Shown here in pieces: positions 51,593 through 62,900 of a stretch of 64,000 bases of DNA. Both the position numbers and the translations under genes were made by a program. Origin of the DNA: Brachionus plicatilis. Lineage: Eukaryota; Rotifera; Eurotatoria; Ploima; Brachionidae. How positions within the stretch are numbered: position 1 is the first letter of the stretch; each line of letters begins with the position of its first letter. The notes under the pieces are model-generated. The model was given only the letters and a program-made list of their open reading frames with translations, ran no database searches and was not told the DNA's origin. Where the stretch lies: the NCBI GenBank assembly GCA_010279815.1, contig QEOQ01000640.1, forward strand, positions 144,282-208,281, read 5' to 3'.

Positions 51593-53389
51593 ATGAATCT
51601 AGGCAAGAAATTATCTATAATTTTGGTAAGAAGTATTAATACACTTTAATAGCCTTACTTAATATTGGTTCATAGTGTTTATGTTTCATTCATCAAGCTC
51701 ATTCAGGTGCTCTCAAGCTAACTAGCCAAAACTATGACGCGGTTCTTTCCAGCAATGAAGTTGTTTTTGTAAATTTTTATGCTAGCTGGTAATTAAAGGC
51801 ACTCTATTCATTATTCATTTAAGTTTAAAATTATTTTTTTTTAGGTGTAGATTCAGCCAAATGTTAGAACCGATATTTGATGATTTTGCAGAAAAGGCCA
51901 TGAATGAGTTTCCTGTAAGATTAGTTTAAACTGCTAATTTTGCACTTAAATTATCGAAAATAACTTTTAGATCGGAAAATTAAGCATTGCCAAAGTTGAT
52001 TGTGAAGCTGAAGGTAAATTTCAAAATTATTTATCTTGTTTTAAAAGATTTGATATTTTAAGGTCAAATTGCCAGCAAAAATCAAGTAAATAAATATCCT
52101 ACTTTGAAAATGTTTCGAAACGGTTTAGCAGTAAAAAAAGAGTACAGAGGCGCAAGGTAAAACAAAAAATCAAAAATTAATATTTTTTTAAATTTAATTA
52201 TTAAAGATCAGCAGATGCTTTTATTTCTTATGTTAGAGATCAATTACAAAATCCAATCAAAACTGCTAAAACATATCCTGAATTTACCATCGCTTTGAAT
52301 GAAGTAAGCAAAAATTTTTAAAATAATTTATTTATTGTTTTTTATAAGAAAAAAAAACGAATTCTTATCGGCTATTTTTTGAATGATCAAGTGGAATCTT
52401 TTAAAGTATTTACAAAACTTACAAGCTTTTTACGCGATAGCTGTTCATTCATTGCCGTTTTAGCGTAATTAAACATCTACTTTTTTTATTTTTGTTTAAT
52501 TTAAAATTTTCAGAGATCAAAATATTGTTCAAAGAGATAATCTCGAACAAATATCTTTTAAACAAGTAAATTTGAAAAAATAAAAGAAAAAAAATTTATT
52601 TAATTAATCAGGATTTGGAACATGATGAAATTATTTATAATGGAGAATTGAGCAACTATGAAGCTTTGTATGCTTGGGCCAATGAAAAATGCACTCCTCT
52701 AGTTCGAGAAATCACCTTCGAAAATGCTGAGGTAATTAAATCTAATATTAAAAAATAAAGAAGTTTTAAAATTTTTTAAAAGGAATTAACTGAAGAAGGT
52801 TTACCCTTTCTTATCTTGTTCCATAAGCCAGAAGATACAGAATCCATTAAATTGTTCGAAGGAGAGGTGGCAAGACAGCTTGGTCACTTTAAAAGTATTT
52901 TTTTTCGATTACTTAGTTATAATTTAAAATATTTTATTGATTTTTAGATACGATTACTTGCGTTCATGCTGATGGCAACAAATTTTCACATCCTTTACAC
53001 CATCTTGGTAAAACAGCTGCTGATTTACCAGTTTTGGCAATTGATAGTTTTAGACACATGTACCTATTTCCGGATTATAAAAAAATGACGTATTCTTAAA
53101 TTATTTCATGTTTCTTTTTTTAATTTTCTGGTTTAGAAGTGAAGGAAATAATTTGGCAAAATTTGTTGAAGATTTGCATTCAGGAAAATTGCATCGAGAA
53201 TTTCATAACGGACCAGATCAAACTCCCGAACTATCTAAAGTCGAGCTATCTAATGGCAATCATTTACCTAATGTCAAAGATAATAATAAACCCAAAGCTC
53301 CAGGTGGAACAACTCCTCCAGAATCTGTATTCATTAAATTAGCGCCATCAAAAGATCGCTATTCAATAAAATTTGACGGTGAATTATAA
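51593..53389 (+). CDS. ERP44: Endoplasmic reticulum resident protein 44
   Basis: Twelve exons join in frame to 414 residues (human 406): 51593-51625, 51676-51788, 51845-51914, 51971-52013, 52063-52156, 52207-52303, 52349-52464, 52514-52565, 52612-52731, 52783-52894, 52948-53089 and 53137-53389. All introns are 45-65 nt with GT...AG ends. The signal peptide is about residues 1-23. The first thioredoxin domain has VNFYASWCRFSQ with the CRFS motif (Cys50), the ERp44 signature in place of CXXC. Further matches are YPTLKMFRNG, the second domain, CTPLVREITFENAEELTEEGLPFLILFHK, DSFRHMY and FVEDLHSGKLHREFHNGPD. The C-terminus is DGEL, a KDEL-type retrieval signal (human RDEL). ERp44 retrieves unassembled clients and Ero1 oxidases from the ERGIC and cis-Golgi by mixed disulfides. 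Confidence 0.96.
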
Positions 53390-54378
53390 AAAAATTTTTT
53401 TCAAAATTTGTTTCTTCCGAAACGTTCAGAATCAAAAACTAAAATGTTTTGTAGATTTTTTAATCTAAATGATAAAAAAACCTTTTAGAACAGTTCAAAC
53501 TTGCTTTTTTGTTAAATATAACCTGACTAATGAAATTAATAGCAAACTCTTTGAAAACCAAACAACTCGCTAAAGATTTTGAATTTTTTCTTCAAGGTCT
53601 TATTCGTAGAAAAAGTTATTTAGTGTTATTTTATTTATTTTATAATTCTAATTTGATCAAAAATTAATCAGCATTTTTCCTGAAGATAAATAATAAACTT
53701 TAAAAAATTTTGGAATTCTTTTCTTTTTTATTTTAAACTTTGAGTAATATTTTTAAAAATGACTTTTCAGATAAAATTAAATAACCTTATGCATTAATTG
53801 ATCTGAATTCAATATATCACTAATTTCGTAAATTGAATTTATTTTTTTTCAAATATTCAAAAGAGTATAAGCTAAAATTGTAATTTTCAAATAAATAAAT
53901 TCTTTGTTAGACAATTTTTAATTAGAGTAAAAAGCTTATCTTTTTAATCTACAAAAAGATAAGAAACTTACTTAGAATTATGCATATTTTAAATTATTTA
54001 TAATTAAAAAAAAGGGTTTCTAAAATATATTGGGTAAACAATTGACTATTTTATAGTTGGAAAAAAAATATTATTTTTTTCTAAGAGCGTTTGTTTTAGT
54101 TAACTGAATTGCTATAATGTAAGTTTAATTTATATTACCCTTAATATTGTGCGATATTTTGAGTTTCAAACGTTTTATTGATTAAAAATAATTGATTTGA
54201 GAATTAAATCTAATTGTACAATAGTTTTTATTAAAATATAAAGTAAGAATTGTCAGACATATCGTAAATTGCTACAAAAATATAAATTATAAAATATAAA
54301 CTAGTTATATGATTAAACAAGATATTTTATGAAATCTTTTCAAAAAAATAATCAATTTAAATTTGCACTTTTTAAGAA
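53390..54378. other. Intergenic, no gene seen
   Basis: AT-rich 3' flank of ERp44 up to the first foldback element. Nothing recognised. Confidence 0.5.
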
Positions 54379-54757
54379 TTGGTATTGTGAAATTCAAATA
54401 CAAATTGAACAAAAATGCTTCCTTTTTTGATATATTAAGATTAAAGTTAATAAAAAATATTATAAAAAATGCTGCAACATAGTGCAACATACTTTGTTGC
54501 ACCTTTTTTACCTAAAATAATTTTTCTTATGTAAAAAATGACAAAAAATAAAGAATCAATAAGATTTATATAGATTATTGATTTGATTTTACAAAAAAAA
54601 AAGAAAATAAAAATTTCGTTTTAGGTAAAAAAGGTGCAACTAAGTATGTTGCACTTTATTGCAGTATTATTTATAGTATTTTTCATTTAATTTAATTTTG
54701 ATAAATCCAAAAATGAAGAATTTTTGTTCAATTTGTATTTGAAATTCACAAAACCAA
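54379..54757. mobile_element. Foldback element 1 (long inverted-repeat arms)
   Basis: Arms of about 150 bases (54379-54528 and 54611-54757) are reverse complements with moderate divergence. They begin TTGGTATTGTGAAATTCAAA and TTGGTTTTGTGAATTTCAAA and end in TGTTGCACCTTTTTTACC, with a spacer of about 80 bases. No coding frame. The GGTTTTGTGAA terminus is shared with the element at 55434-55804. Confidence 0.75.
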
Positions 54758-55017
54758 ATAATTAACTTCTATTAATCAATAGATTAATTTTGAATAATTC
54801 GACTATAAAAAACGGTTACTATGTCTACTTATTTTATTTGAGAGGCAAAACTACGTCCAATCTCATATACAAATCTTTTAACATGGCAAAGATATTATTC
54901 TCAGGTACAACCATTGTAAAAAAAAATATTTTTAGATATATTTGTGAATAAATTTTAAGAAAAGAGGTCTTCTAGGACATTCATGGATAGACAATGAGAT
55001 TTAATTATTAAAAAAAC

Positions 55018-55335
55018 GTTTTCCTTTCTGTACTTTCTGTACTTTTTCTAAATATCATTTTATTTGCCGGTGTTACTTTCTGTACTTTTTGTACTTAATC
55101 AGTATTTTAATAACCATAATAAAAAATTTAACGGGGTCCGGGCGGAGCCCTGGTTTAGGGTTTCGGGTATGTTAAAGATAAGGGAAATTTTAGTTTAAAT
55201 TAATATTAATAATTAAAATTTTAATTTTTTATAATCTTTTTTTTTAATATGAAAAAGTACAAAAAGGACAGGAAGGAACAGGGCCAAATGAATTAAATTT
55301 TAGAAAAAGTACAAAAAGTACAAAAAGGATTTTTA
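55018..55335. mobile_element. Foldback element 2 (CTGTACTTT arms, GC-rich centre)
   Basis: Left arm repeats of CTTTCTGTACTTTTTCTAAA and CTTTTTGTACTT (55018-55100) pair with AAGTACAAAAAG and TTTAGAAAAAGTAC (55250-55335). The spacer holds a GC-rich patch at 55131-55170 that contrasts with the surroundings. Confidence 0.6.
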
Positions 55336-55433
55336 CTTTTAAATATTTTCATTGTCTTTACCTTTTCTAGGAAAATTTAAGAATCTTATGCAATTTTCCT
55401 CATGAAACTTTTATAATTAGAATACAAAAACTG

Positions 55434-55804
55434 TCGCGGGCGGTTTTGTGAAATTCAGTACAAAATGATATAAAGAACAAAAAAAACTTTAAAAAATCAA
55501 ATAACTATTTTTCTAAAGGTTTAAACTTAATTCTGTAAATGCAACATAGTACAACATTCAAAGTTGCCTCAAATATCAAGGTCTGCTAAATTTGCAGAGC
55601 AGAAATTAAATTTCAATATAATCGAGCGCAGTTCATCTTGCAGAGATTTTGCACATTATTAGCAGACTATTATATTTGATGCAACTTTAAATGTTGCACC
55701 ATTCTGCATTCACAAAATTAATTTTAAACTTTTAGAAAAAAAGTTTTTTAATTTTTTTACACTTTGCTCTGTTCTTTTGTACTGAACTTCACAAAACCTC
55801 GCGA
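55434..55804. mobile_element. Foldback element 3 (long inverted-repeat arms)
   Basis: Arms of about 150 bases (55434-55589 and 55659-55804) start TCGCGGGCGGTTTTGTGAAA and, inverted, TCGCGAGGTTTTGTGAAGTT. They continue through TTCAGTACAAAA to ACATT.AAAGTTGC and GTCTGCTAA near the centre. Same termini as element 1, but with extra TCGCG ends. No coding frame. Confidence 0.75.
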
Positions 55805-56163
55805 GTCAACCAAGTTAAAATTTTCGCCCTGTTCGTTAAAATTCTTTGACCACAAGATAAGAAGACATTCAATGACCACCAATATGCTCTGAGGTTCAGA
55901 AGGTCACAATGTTAATCCAAGCTATGCGCTAAAGCTACCTCTTCTAATAAAAAAGTTCTTTATATCAGATCGCGAAATTAAATGATGATTTAGGCTAAAG
56001 ATAGAAAAATAAAATGACTACAAAATTTATTATAAAAATTAAATCTATTATGCAAACGATTTCTTATAATTAAAAAAATTTTATTGAATTAAAGTTTTGT
56101 AGCACTCCAGCTTGGCTCTTTTTAGAAAAATATTTTAAAAAGTAATATTTAATAAATAAGACA

Positions 56164-56627
56164 TTACTCTTGAGATCCTAACAATGTTGCTCGACTCATG
56201 ATTTCTTTTGCAAAGTCATTTATAATAGATTGGTCTTTTTTCAGATTTTCTTGTTTAATATTTTCAAGTCTTTCATCTTAAATAAAACAATTTGGTTTTT
56301 TATGACAATTAAAAATTTTAAATTTTAATTTTACTCGTCAATTTTAGCTCATTTATTTTTTTATTTAGAATCAATTTCAAATTTGAAATGGTTTGCTCTT
56401 TGAGTTGATTTTCTTGATTACAAATATTCAATTGATTCATAACTATTTGATTATTCTGGTCTAATTGAATCAACTTATTCGACATTGCTTTTATTGTTCT
56501 ATTTATGACCAAAGTTGCTTCATGAGTTTGAATTACCTCAAAGTTAGCTAAATAAAATGAAAAAATTTAATTGAATTTTGATCTAATATTTGAAATTACT
56601 AATCGATTCCAGATCTGATTCTTTCAT
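56164..56627 (-). CDS. Small coiled-coil protein, function unknown
   Basis: Not recognised. Three minus-strand exons, 56627-56600, 56547-56335 and 56276-56164, join in phase 1 across 52 and 58 nt GT...AG introns to 117 residues. The protein starts MKESDLESI. Residues about 25-95 are a continuous coiled coil rich in Asn, Gln, Leu and Lys (QLNICNQENQLKEQ, LKLTNERLENIKQENLK), and it ends with FAKEIMSRATLLGSQE. Clean splice phases and the absence of stops across three exons support a real gene. Short all-helical proteins of this size often belong to multi-subunit complexes (BLOC/BORC, kinetochore, dynactin types), but no specific family could be assigned. An acceptor-like CGTTTAG lies just before the ATG. 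Confidence 0.65.
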
Positions 56628-57682
56628 ATTCTAAACGAAATGAATCCTATTTTATTCAAAAAAAGTACTGTTCGATTATTTGTAATTGAATTAATAATTT
56701 AGAATTTTTGATTTTATCATAAAAAAACTTTTAATTATTCTGCTATAAAAATTTTTTATCAAACAAATTAACTCTTTAATATTTAATTTTAAAAGATGAT
56801 CCTTTAAAAGAACAATTCAATACTTATGTTTGAAAATTATGCTACAAAATTATAAATTTAACTTTTCTTTTGGTTAGTTGTTAAACTTGCGCCCATGAAA
56901 ATTGTGAAAAAACAACACCGAGTTTAAGGTTCGGGTGTGTCAAAACTAGAGCACTATCAAATTTCGACCACAAATTTTTATTCTACATACATGAAAATCT
57001 ATGAAAGCAAATTTAGTATACATTTTTAATAATTATTTCCGTGAATATTTGCTTTTGAACGCCACACTAAAAGCTCAAAAATTTGGTTTTGGTGCCTTAA
57101 AAAATTAGTTTTTTTGATTAAATACAAAAAAATTTAGTTAGTTTCCGTAATCATAGATTTTCATCTTAAATATTTTAAGCCTTGAAAATTCAATTTTTTC
57201 AAGTTATTGGGCTTTTGTGTAGCTTTAAAAAAGGCTTTTTTAAAAAGCTATTTACACTACCTATCCTTTGGATAGCTGGATTAAAAAAAATTCAAACTTT
57301 TTCTATTCAAAAACAAAATAACAATTTATTCAATTAAGAAGCTTAGGTATTTGATCTTTCTTATTTTTTATAATTCGCTCTTAATTGAATTTATTTTTCG
57401 GGGATTTTTTATAAATAAGAATGGCTCTGTGAAATATTTTGATTTTTTGAATTTTTGATCATTCCCTAAAAATCAAAAGAACCTACAAATAATTTGCAAA
57501 AAAAGATATCAAAGTGATTGAAACTTGTTTTACTAAAAAAATTCTCAGTAATATAAACATTATTTGTACCAATTATTAAAAAAAATCTCTATTATCTAAA
57601 TTTATTATAAAAATTTTATAGATTCAATTTAATAATTTTATTGATTCAATTCTATAAATTTTTTTAATAAAAATCTTAAAAA
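56628..57682. other. Intergenic, no gene seen
   Basis: AT-rich sequence upstream of the coiled-coil gene; nothing recognised. Ends in the AAT-rich tail of the LINE fragment. Confidence 0.45.
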
Positions 57683-58400
57683 AATAATAATATAATAATA
57701 ATAATTTAAGCTACTGCAGGAAACCTGCGGAGCAACGCTAGACGTAGCCTTGCTATGGTAGCTGTCTGGTTTGTATATGCCATAATAGTTATAAAAGCTA
57801 ATATATTTGCCGTTATTTCATTTTTAAATAATTATCCAGCTGGTTTTTAAAGCAATTCTTCGATTGCGCGTTGATTAATTCGTCAGGCAGCTCATTCCAA
57901 CTGTTCACTACTCTATTTGTCAGAAAGTTGTCTCGTTATTTTGTCTTGGTGAGCTGCTTAGTCATCCTGTGCTGATGACCTCGAATGCCACCGGCTGGAA
58001 CTTCGCTTGTCAGTGAGTTGCTTTTCAAAGTCTGGATATGCCACACTACCGAGCTAAAATCATTCGTGATCTTAAAAAACTCTATAAGGTCGCCTCTTTC
58101 TCGTCTCACTTTTAAGGTGGTTAGTTCCAGCTTGGCTAGTCTTTGTTCGTATTTAAGATGTCTGAGATCATAAACCAATTTTGTGGCTCGCCTTTGTACC
58201 CTTTCTAGTATTTTTATATCTTTTTTTGTATAAGGGTTCCAAGCAGGAACAGCTTACTCTAAGTGCGGTCTCACGAAAGCCACAAACAGTTGCCTGAAAG
58301 TGCTGATTGACCAGCACTTGAATACTTGCTTGATTTGTCCTAGAATAATAATATTGGCTTTGTTTGCAGCTTGTAATGCTTTGTCATTGCTGAATCTGGC
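57683..58400 (-). mobile_element. 5'-truncated non-LTR retrotransposon (reverse transcriptase C-terminus)
   Basis: Minus-strand translation gives the typical end of a LINE ORF2: FVRPHLE, stop (for Tyr), AVPAWNPYTKKDI, ILERVQRRATKLVYDLRHL, then LTTLKVRRERGDLIEFFKI. A second stop precedes RDNFLTNRVVNSWNELPDEL and the frame ends near 57850. The 3' UTR holds GCTACCATAGC and GCAGTAGCTTAA and finishes in (ATT)n. At least two in-frame stops show it is dead. Confidence 0.85.
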
Positions 58401-58404
58401 ATTA

Positions 58405-58790
58405 TTTTTGATGGAACGAAGAAAAGGAGGTGGTCTTATTCAATTGTACAAGTTCATGCATGGAATAGAATTGGTTGAAAAAAGCAACAATTTAATATCA
58501 CAAAAGGAAGAGGTCACTGCTTCAGATATCACAAAGGAATTTCGAGGCTCCAACATTGAGATCACTTTTTTTTCAACAGAACCGTAAACATATGGAACTA
58601 GCTGCCAAATCAATTAGTTGAAGCCCCCAATGGTAACAGCTTTAAAGCAGGCATTGATTGCTGCTCATCCAGTAATCAATAATATCAGCTGTCTTAGTAT
58701 GCCTTGTCAACACACTCGCTGGCAAGTCCAGTAGTAGCAATATGTTATTTTTTCATTCCTACTAGCTCTTTTTTCTGGTGCACCAAGTTA
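58405..58790 (+). mobile_element. Second LINE fragment, opposite strand
   Basis: Plus-strand frames read MERRKGGGLIQLYKFMHGIE, RGSNIEITFF, and after a stop FFFNRTVNIWN, LPNQLVEAPNGNSFKAGID. These are the same C-terminal positions as in the fragment at 57683-58400 but from a diverged family member. Stops and missing segments show it is degenerate. The two fragments meet head to head at 58400. Confidence 0.75.
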
Positions 58791-58983
58791 AATCAAATTA
58801 AAAACATATTTGTTATTAAAGCCTTAAAGTTGTTTTTTTTAAAGATTTTTGATTTTTGAAACATAAGAATTGATTTTTGAATTTTACATTGAAATGTACA
58901 CTAGATCTTTAAAAAAATTTTATGGTTCCTTTAACGAACCCTTTAAAAGTCTTTAAAAATTTTTGACTGGGCGGGTACCAAAA

Positions 58984-59124
58984 AGAACCCCTGAATGGAC
59001 TCCTCAAGGACGACGCAAAGTAGAACGACCAGCAGTAACATGGAGGTTAACAATAACGAAAAAGATTACCGAAATGGGAATTACATGGGAAGAAGCAAGG
59101 TTAAAAGGCAAAATATCGACTTGA
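58984..59124 (+). pseudogene. LINE ORF2 tail remnant (GRRKxxRPxxTW motif)
   Basis: The frame reads RTPEWTPQGRRKVERPAVTW and RLTITKKITEMGITWEEARL, then stops. This is the last part of many non-LTR retrotransposon ORF2 proteins (GRRKRGRP..TWRRT...MG.TW.EA). It is only 46 residues and lacks the rest. Confidence 0.6.
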
Positions 59125-59979
59125 GTGAAATGGAAATCAAAATGAATGACCCTATGCTCCAAAAGGAGCGAATAAGGAAAATAAAATATAAGACAAAAAA
59201 TATATAAACCATCTTTAAGACCAAAACGACTGCTCCAACCGAACTCATGGTCGTTCGTCTCGCTTTGACCATCCAACATGAACAGACTATTTGGTCGTAT
59301 GCTCTGTTGTCGTTAAACACTATAACTAATTTAATTTTAAAAATTATTTTTTATTTCAAAAATTAGATAAAATAAATTGTTATCAAATTTAATAAGTATT
59401 TGATTTTCATATCTAAAATAAAAAAAATTGATAAAAAATTTCGCTTTTTGGCTCAAACATAAATCTTGTGAAAATATTCAATCAAGTTTTTAAGCGATTT
59501 TAATTTATTTCGAACAGATGACTAAATATTGTGAAATCTTTTTACTTTACTTAAAAAAACTATTTTATAATATATCTTTTAATTAAGACAAAAATTCCAA
59601 GGTAAGCTACTTAAATAATTTATTAATAATTATGATTATGATAATGTAATTTGTTACACCATAAACAAATGTCTTGTGAGAATTTTGAATTTTATGTCGA
59701 TAATTTTGTTTCTTCTAATAAATAATATTATATCGTTGTCAAGAAGTAAGCTATCGTTACTGTTAAACTAAAAGAATCTAAAACAGTGATCTAATGCCTA
59801 AATCAATCATAAAATCATTTCACCAATAGCTTGATAATTTTTTTTCACTTTTCCTAAAATATTCACAAATTCGAATTGACTCAAAATTTTTCACCCATTT
59901 CTCCCAAAGCATTGTTTCCAATTTGTTTAGAATACTTGATTCGATGACTAACAATTGAGTTTTTAAACGAGACACAAAA
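59125..59979. other. Intergenic, upstream of PI4KA
   Basis: No gene recognised. The 5' flank of PI4KA lies here. Confidence 0.5.
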
Positions 59980-62900
59980 ATGATTTCTTCTACATCATTA
60001 ACAAATTACGATATAAGGCCGTCAGCTTTTAATGGAAAGATGAGTTCAGCATCGGCCGTCAATGCAACAAGTCCTACTTCAGTACCAACTCTTCACTCAT
60101 TGAAGCGCACCAGCTTAAATTCAAGTTTTTCTGCATCAAAATCAAAAATTCGTTCAAATTATGGATCGGGATTTTTTACCACCAATGCTAACAATCAAAC
60201 AGACTTCTATTTCAGGAGTTTACTGCAATATATTAGGTCTGGAAATGATGACAACTTTTCCGAAAAATTAGACTTTATTTTCAAACAATGTCCGCATTTT
60301 TATAATAACATGTCCAAGCTAAATCAGCAGACAAATGTGCCGTCACCAAGTTTAAACACAGATAAAATCACCAACTCGCACCACAAAGACAGCAAAGATC
60401 ATCACCATCAATTTTCCTATCACAGCAGCCATTTGAAAATAACCGAGCGAAATCGATGGGCACTGATTGCCTTGCTTGTTCTAATAATTGAAAATCACCA
60501 TTCGAAAAATAAGAGCTTAATCAAAGTTGAAAAAAATGAAACTCAATTTAATCCAGAAATTCTCAATTATTTACTAGCCATTTTAGAGAATTTACCAAAT
60601 ATTAAATGGAACGAGGACCTGATGGCAGACAACTCTTGCGAAACAATGGGATCATTTAAAACTCGTGAGTATATTCTTTTTTTTTTTGAAGTAAGGTTAA
60701 GAAAATGCAAAGCTTAAATGCTTCTGAAAATTATTTTTTTGTTCTAGATTTCTTAATCTGCATCAGAGTTGTTTAATAGTCATAAGTCTCATAAGTGGTA
60801 CTTATAAACAACTCTGATCTGCATCACCATTAGAATCCAAAAATATCGAAACCAAAGGGGCAAAAAAAATTGGATTTTAGAGGTTTCAAATATTTCCATT
60901 TCTATCAACACTATTGAATAATTAAAAAAATATCCTTATTTATATGAGATTAACTTGACAATTAATTTTAACTATATTTTTTTCAACAGGTCTTCTTCTT
61001 TTAGTTTTAAAGATGGGATTTTTTTCTAAGATACAGTGTGTTCTCTATTTTGTGACGTGTCAGGGTAATACAAATTTTAGTCATAAAATCGAAATATCAT
61101 AATAAAGAGGATCATTAAAAAATTTTATTTAAAAAAAAATTTTATGTACAAGTCATCCAAAAAATCAAATAATGTATAATTTCTAAAAATTTTAATTAAA
61201 ATCAATTTTTTTTACTAGATCAAGTTTGCTTTCAAATAATTTATTTTCAAATATACGTAATAAATTTAAAATTTCTATTGACTCTTCTTTAGTACCCTGA
61301 GTTGCAAAAAGCTTAACGCGATCTATTAAAGACATAGCCTCGATTCTTTTAATTTTTGGCTCCGGTGAAAGTTTTTCCAAAACTTGGTCATTAATGGTTC
61401 GCATAAATGGGCAAAATGAAAATTATTGTACATTTTTATATTTTCACATTTTTACTTTTTGCGAGAAAAAAAAAATCTCAAAATCAAAAAATCTAAAAAA
61501 ATTTTCATTCAAGAAAAGTAATAAAAAATTCGCAATTACTTTAAAAAGAGTTTTAGACCAAGGATAATTTTTTGAAAATCCCTTTTAATTAATTGCGAAT
61601 TTATTATTACTTTTCTTAATGAAAATTTTTTAAGTTTTTTTATTTTGAGATTTTTTTTTTCTCTCAAAAATGTAAAAATGTAAAAATATAAAAATTTACA
61701 ATAAATTACATTTTGCCCATAAATGCATATTTGAGCCATCAGTCTTATCATAAACCTGTCGTCCCAATTTTTTATGAATGTAAATAAAATCTTAATAATG
61801 AAACGATGTTAAATTTTTTCATGTCATAATTTCGAATAGTCACAAAATAGTGGGCCACAAATTCGAAAAAATTTAGCATGGAAAGGATTATGTTTTTCAG
61901 CGTAATTCTACTTAGAGGCACAAAAACGAAATATCACAAAATAGGAGGTCATAAAATAGAGAACACACTGTATAATCTAAATTATTTTGGAAGCATTAAT
62001 TAATAAAAGATGAATTTATGAAGGATTAAAAAATAAATTAAAATAACATGGTATCTATGAATTTCGACAGGAAATTTTGGACGAATTAAATTTTGGCAAA
62101 ATGAAATTCAACCAAAAAATTAAGATGTGATTTATTTCGTAATGTATTTATTAGACAAAAAAATATCAATTGATCAATTTATTAAAAATATTTTTTTTTA
62201 CTTGTTATTAGTAAAAAGCATGCTTTTAATTTCGCTAAATTCAATAAAAAAAGACAAAAATCCCACTTTTATTTTAACTGAAAATTGCTTGATTCAATCT
62301 TTCTTCTAGTACAATATACCCCGCTTTTGACCATTTTTTCAATTTTAAGATTAGTCAAGTCAGACGTGTGCCCCTATCATTAAGACTGATTAACACTTCA
62401 TTTTTAAATTTTATATAAAAGTATTCATTTACAATTTAAATTATTAGATAATTAGAAAAAAAATTCTCGGCAAATTTAAGTTTGAGATGAAGATCAAAAG
62501 ATCAAAACGTAAAATGTGATATTTTATTCAATAATAGAGAAAAAATATTTTTTATACTAAGCAAAAAAAAATTAGATGCTTTAAAATTTATGATTTGTTT
62601 AAGTTGTAAAATAACTTAAACAAATTGTTAATTCGATAATGAACCATTGTTTGACATAACATGTCTTGTAATGTTTAGTATTTATTTTTTAAAATTTATC
62701 AAAATCATTAGATTAATTAAGTTAAAAAATTTTAAATGATCGTTTTAGTCTTTAAATTTGATATGAAACTTCAATTTGCTAAATTCTCTAAAATCTAAAA
62801 AATTGTCTAATAAATTCGATTTTTTCTACAACGATTCAAATTTTTTTCGTAATTTTACGTAAATTTGCTCTTAATTTACCAAAATTTATGTAAAATACAG

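Noticed and set aside
59004..59320. Minus-strand hydrophobic frames opposite the LINE tail remnant
   Set aside because: The plus-strand GRRKxxRPxxTW motif explains the sequence; the antisense hydrophobic peptides are by-products.
61192..61404. 70-codon minus-strand frame in PI4KA intron 1
   Set aside because: It lies within the mariner-like element and shows no DDE or helix-turn-helix motif; probably chance or a decayed remnant.
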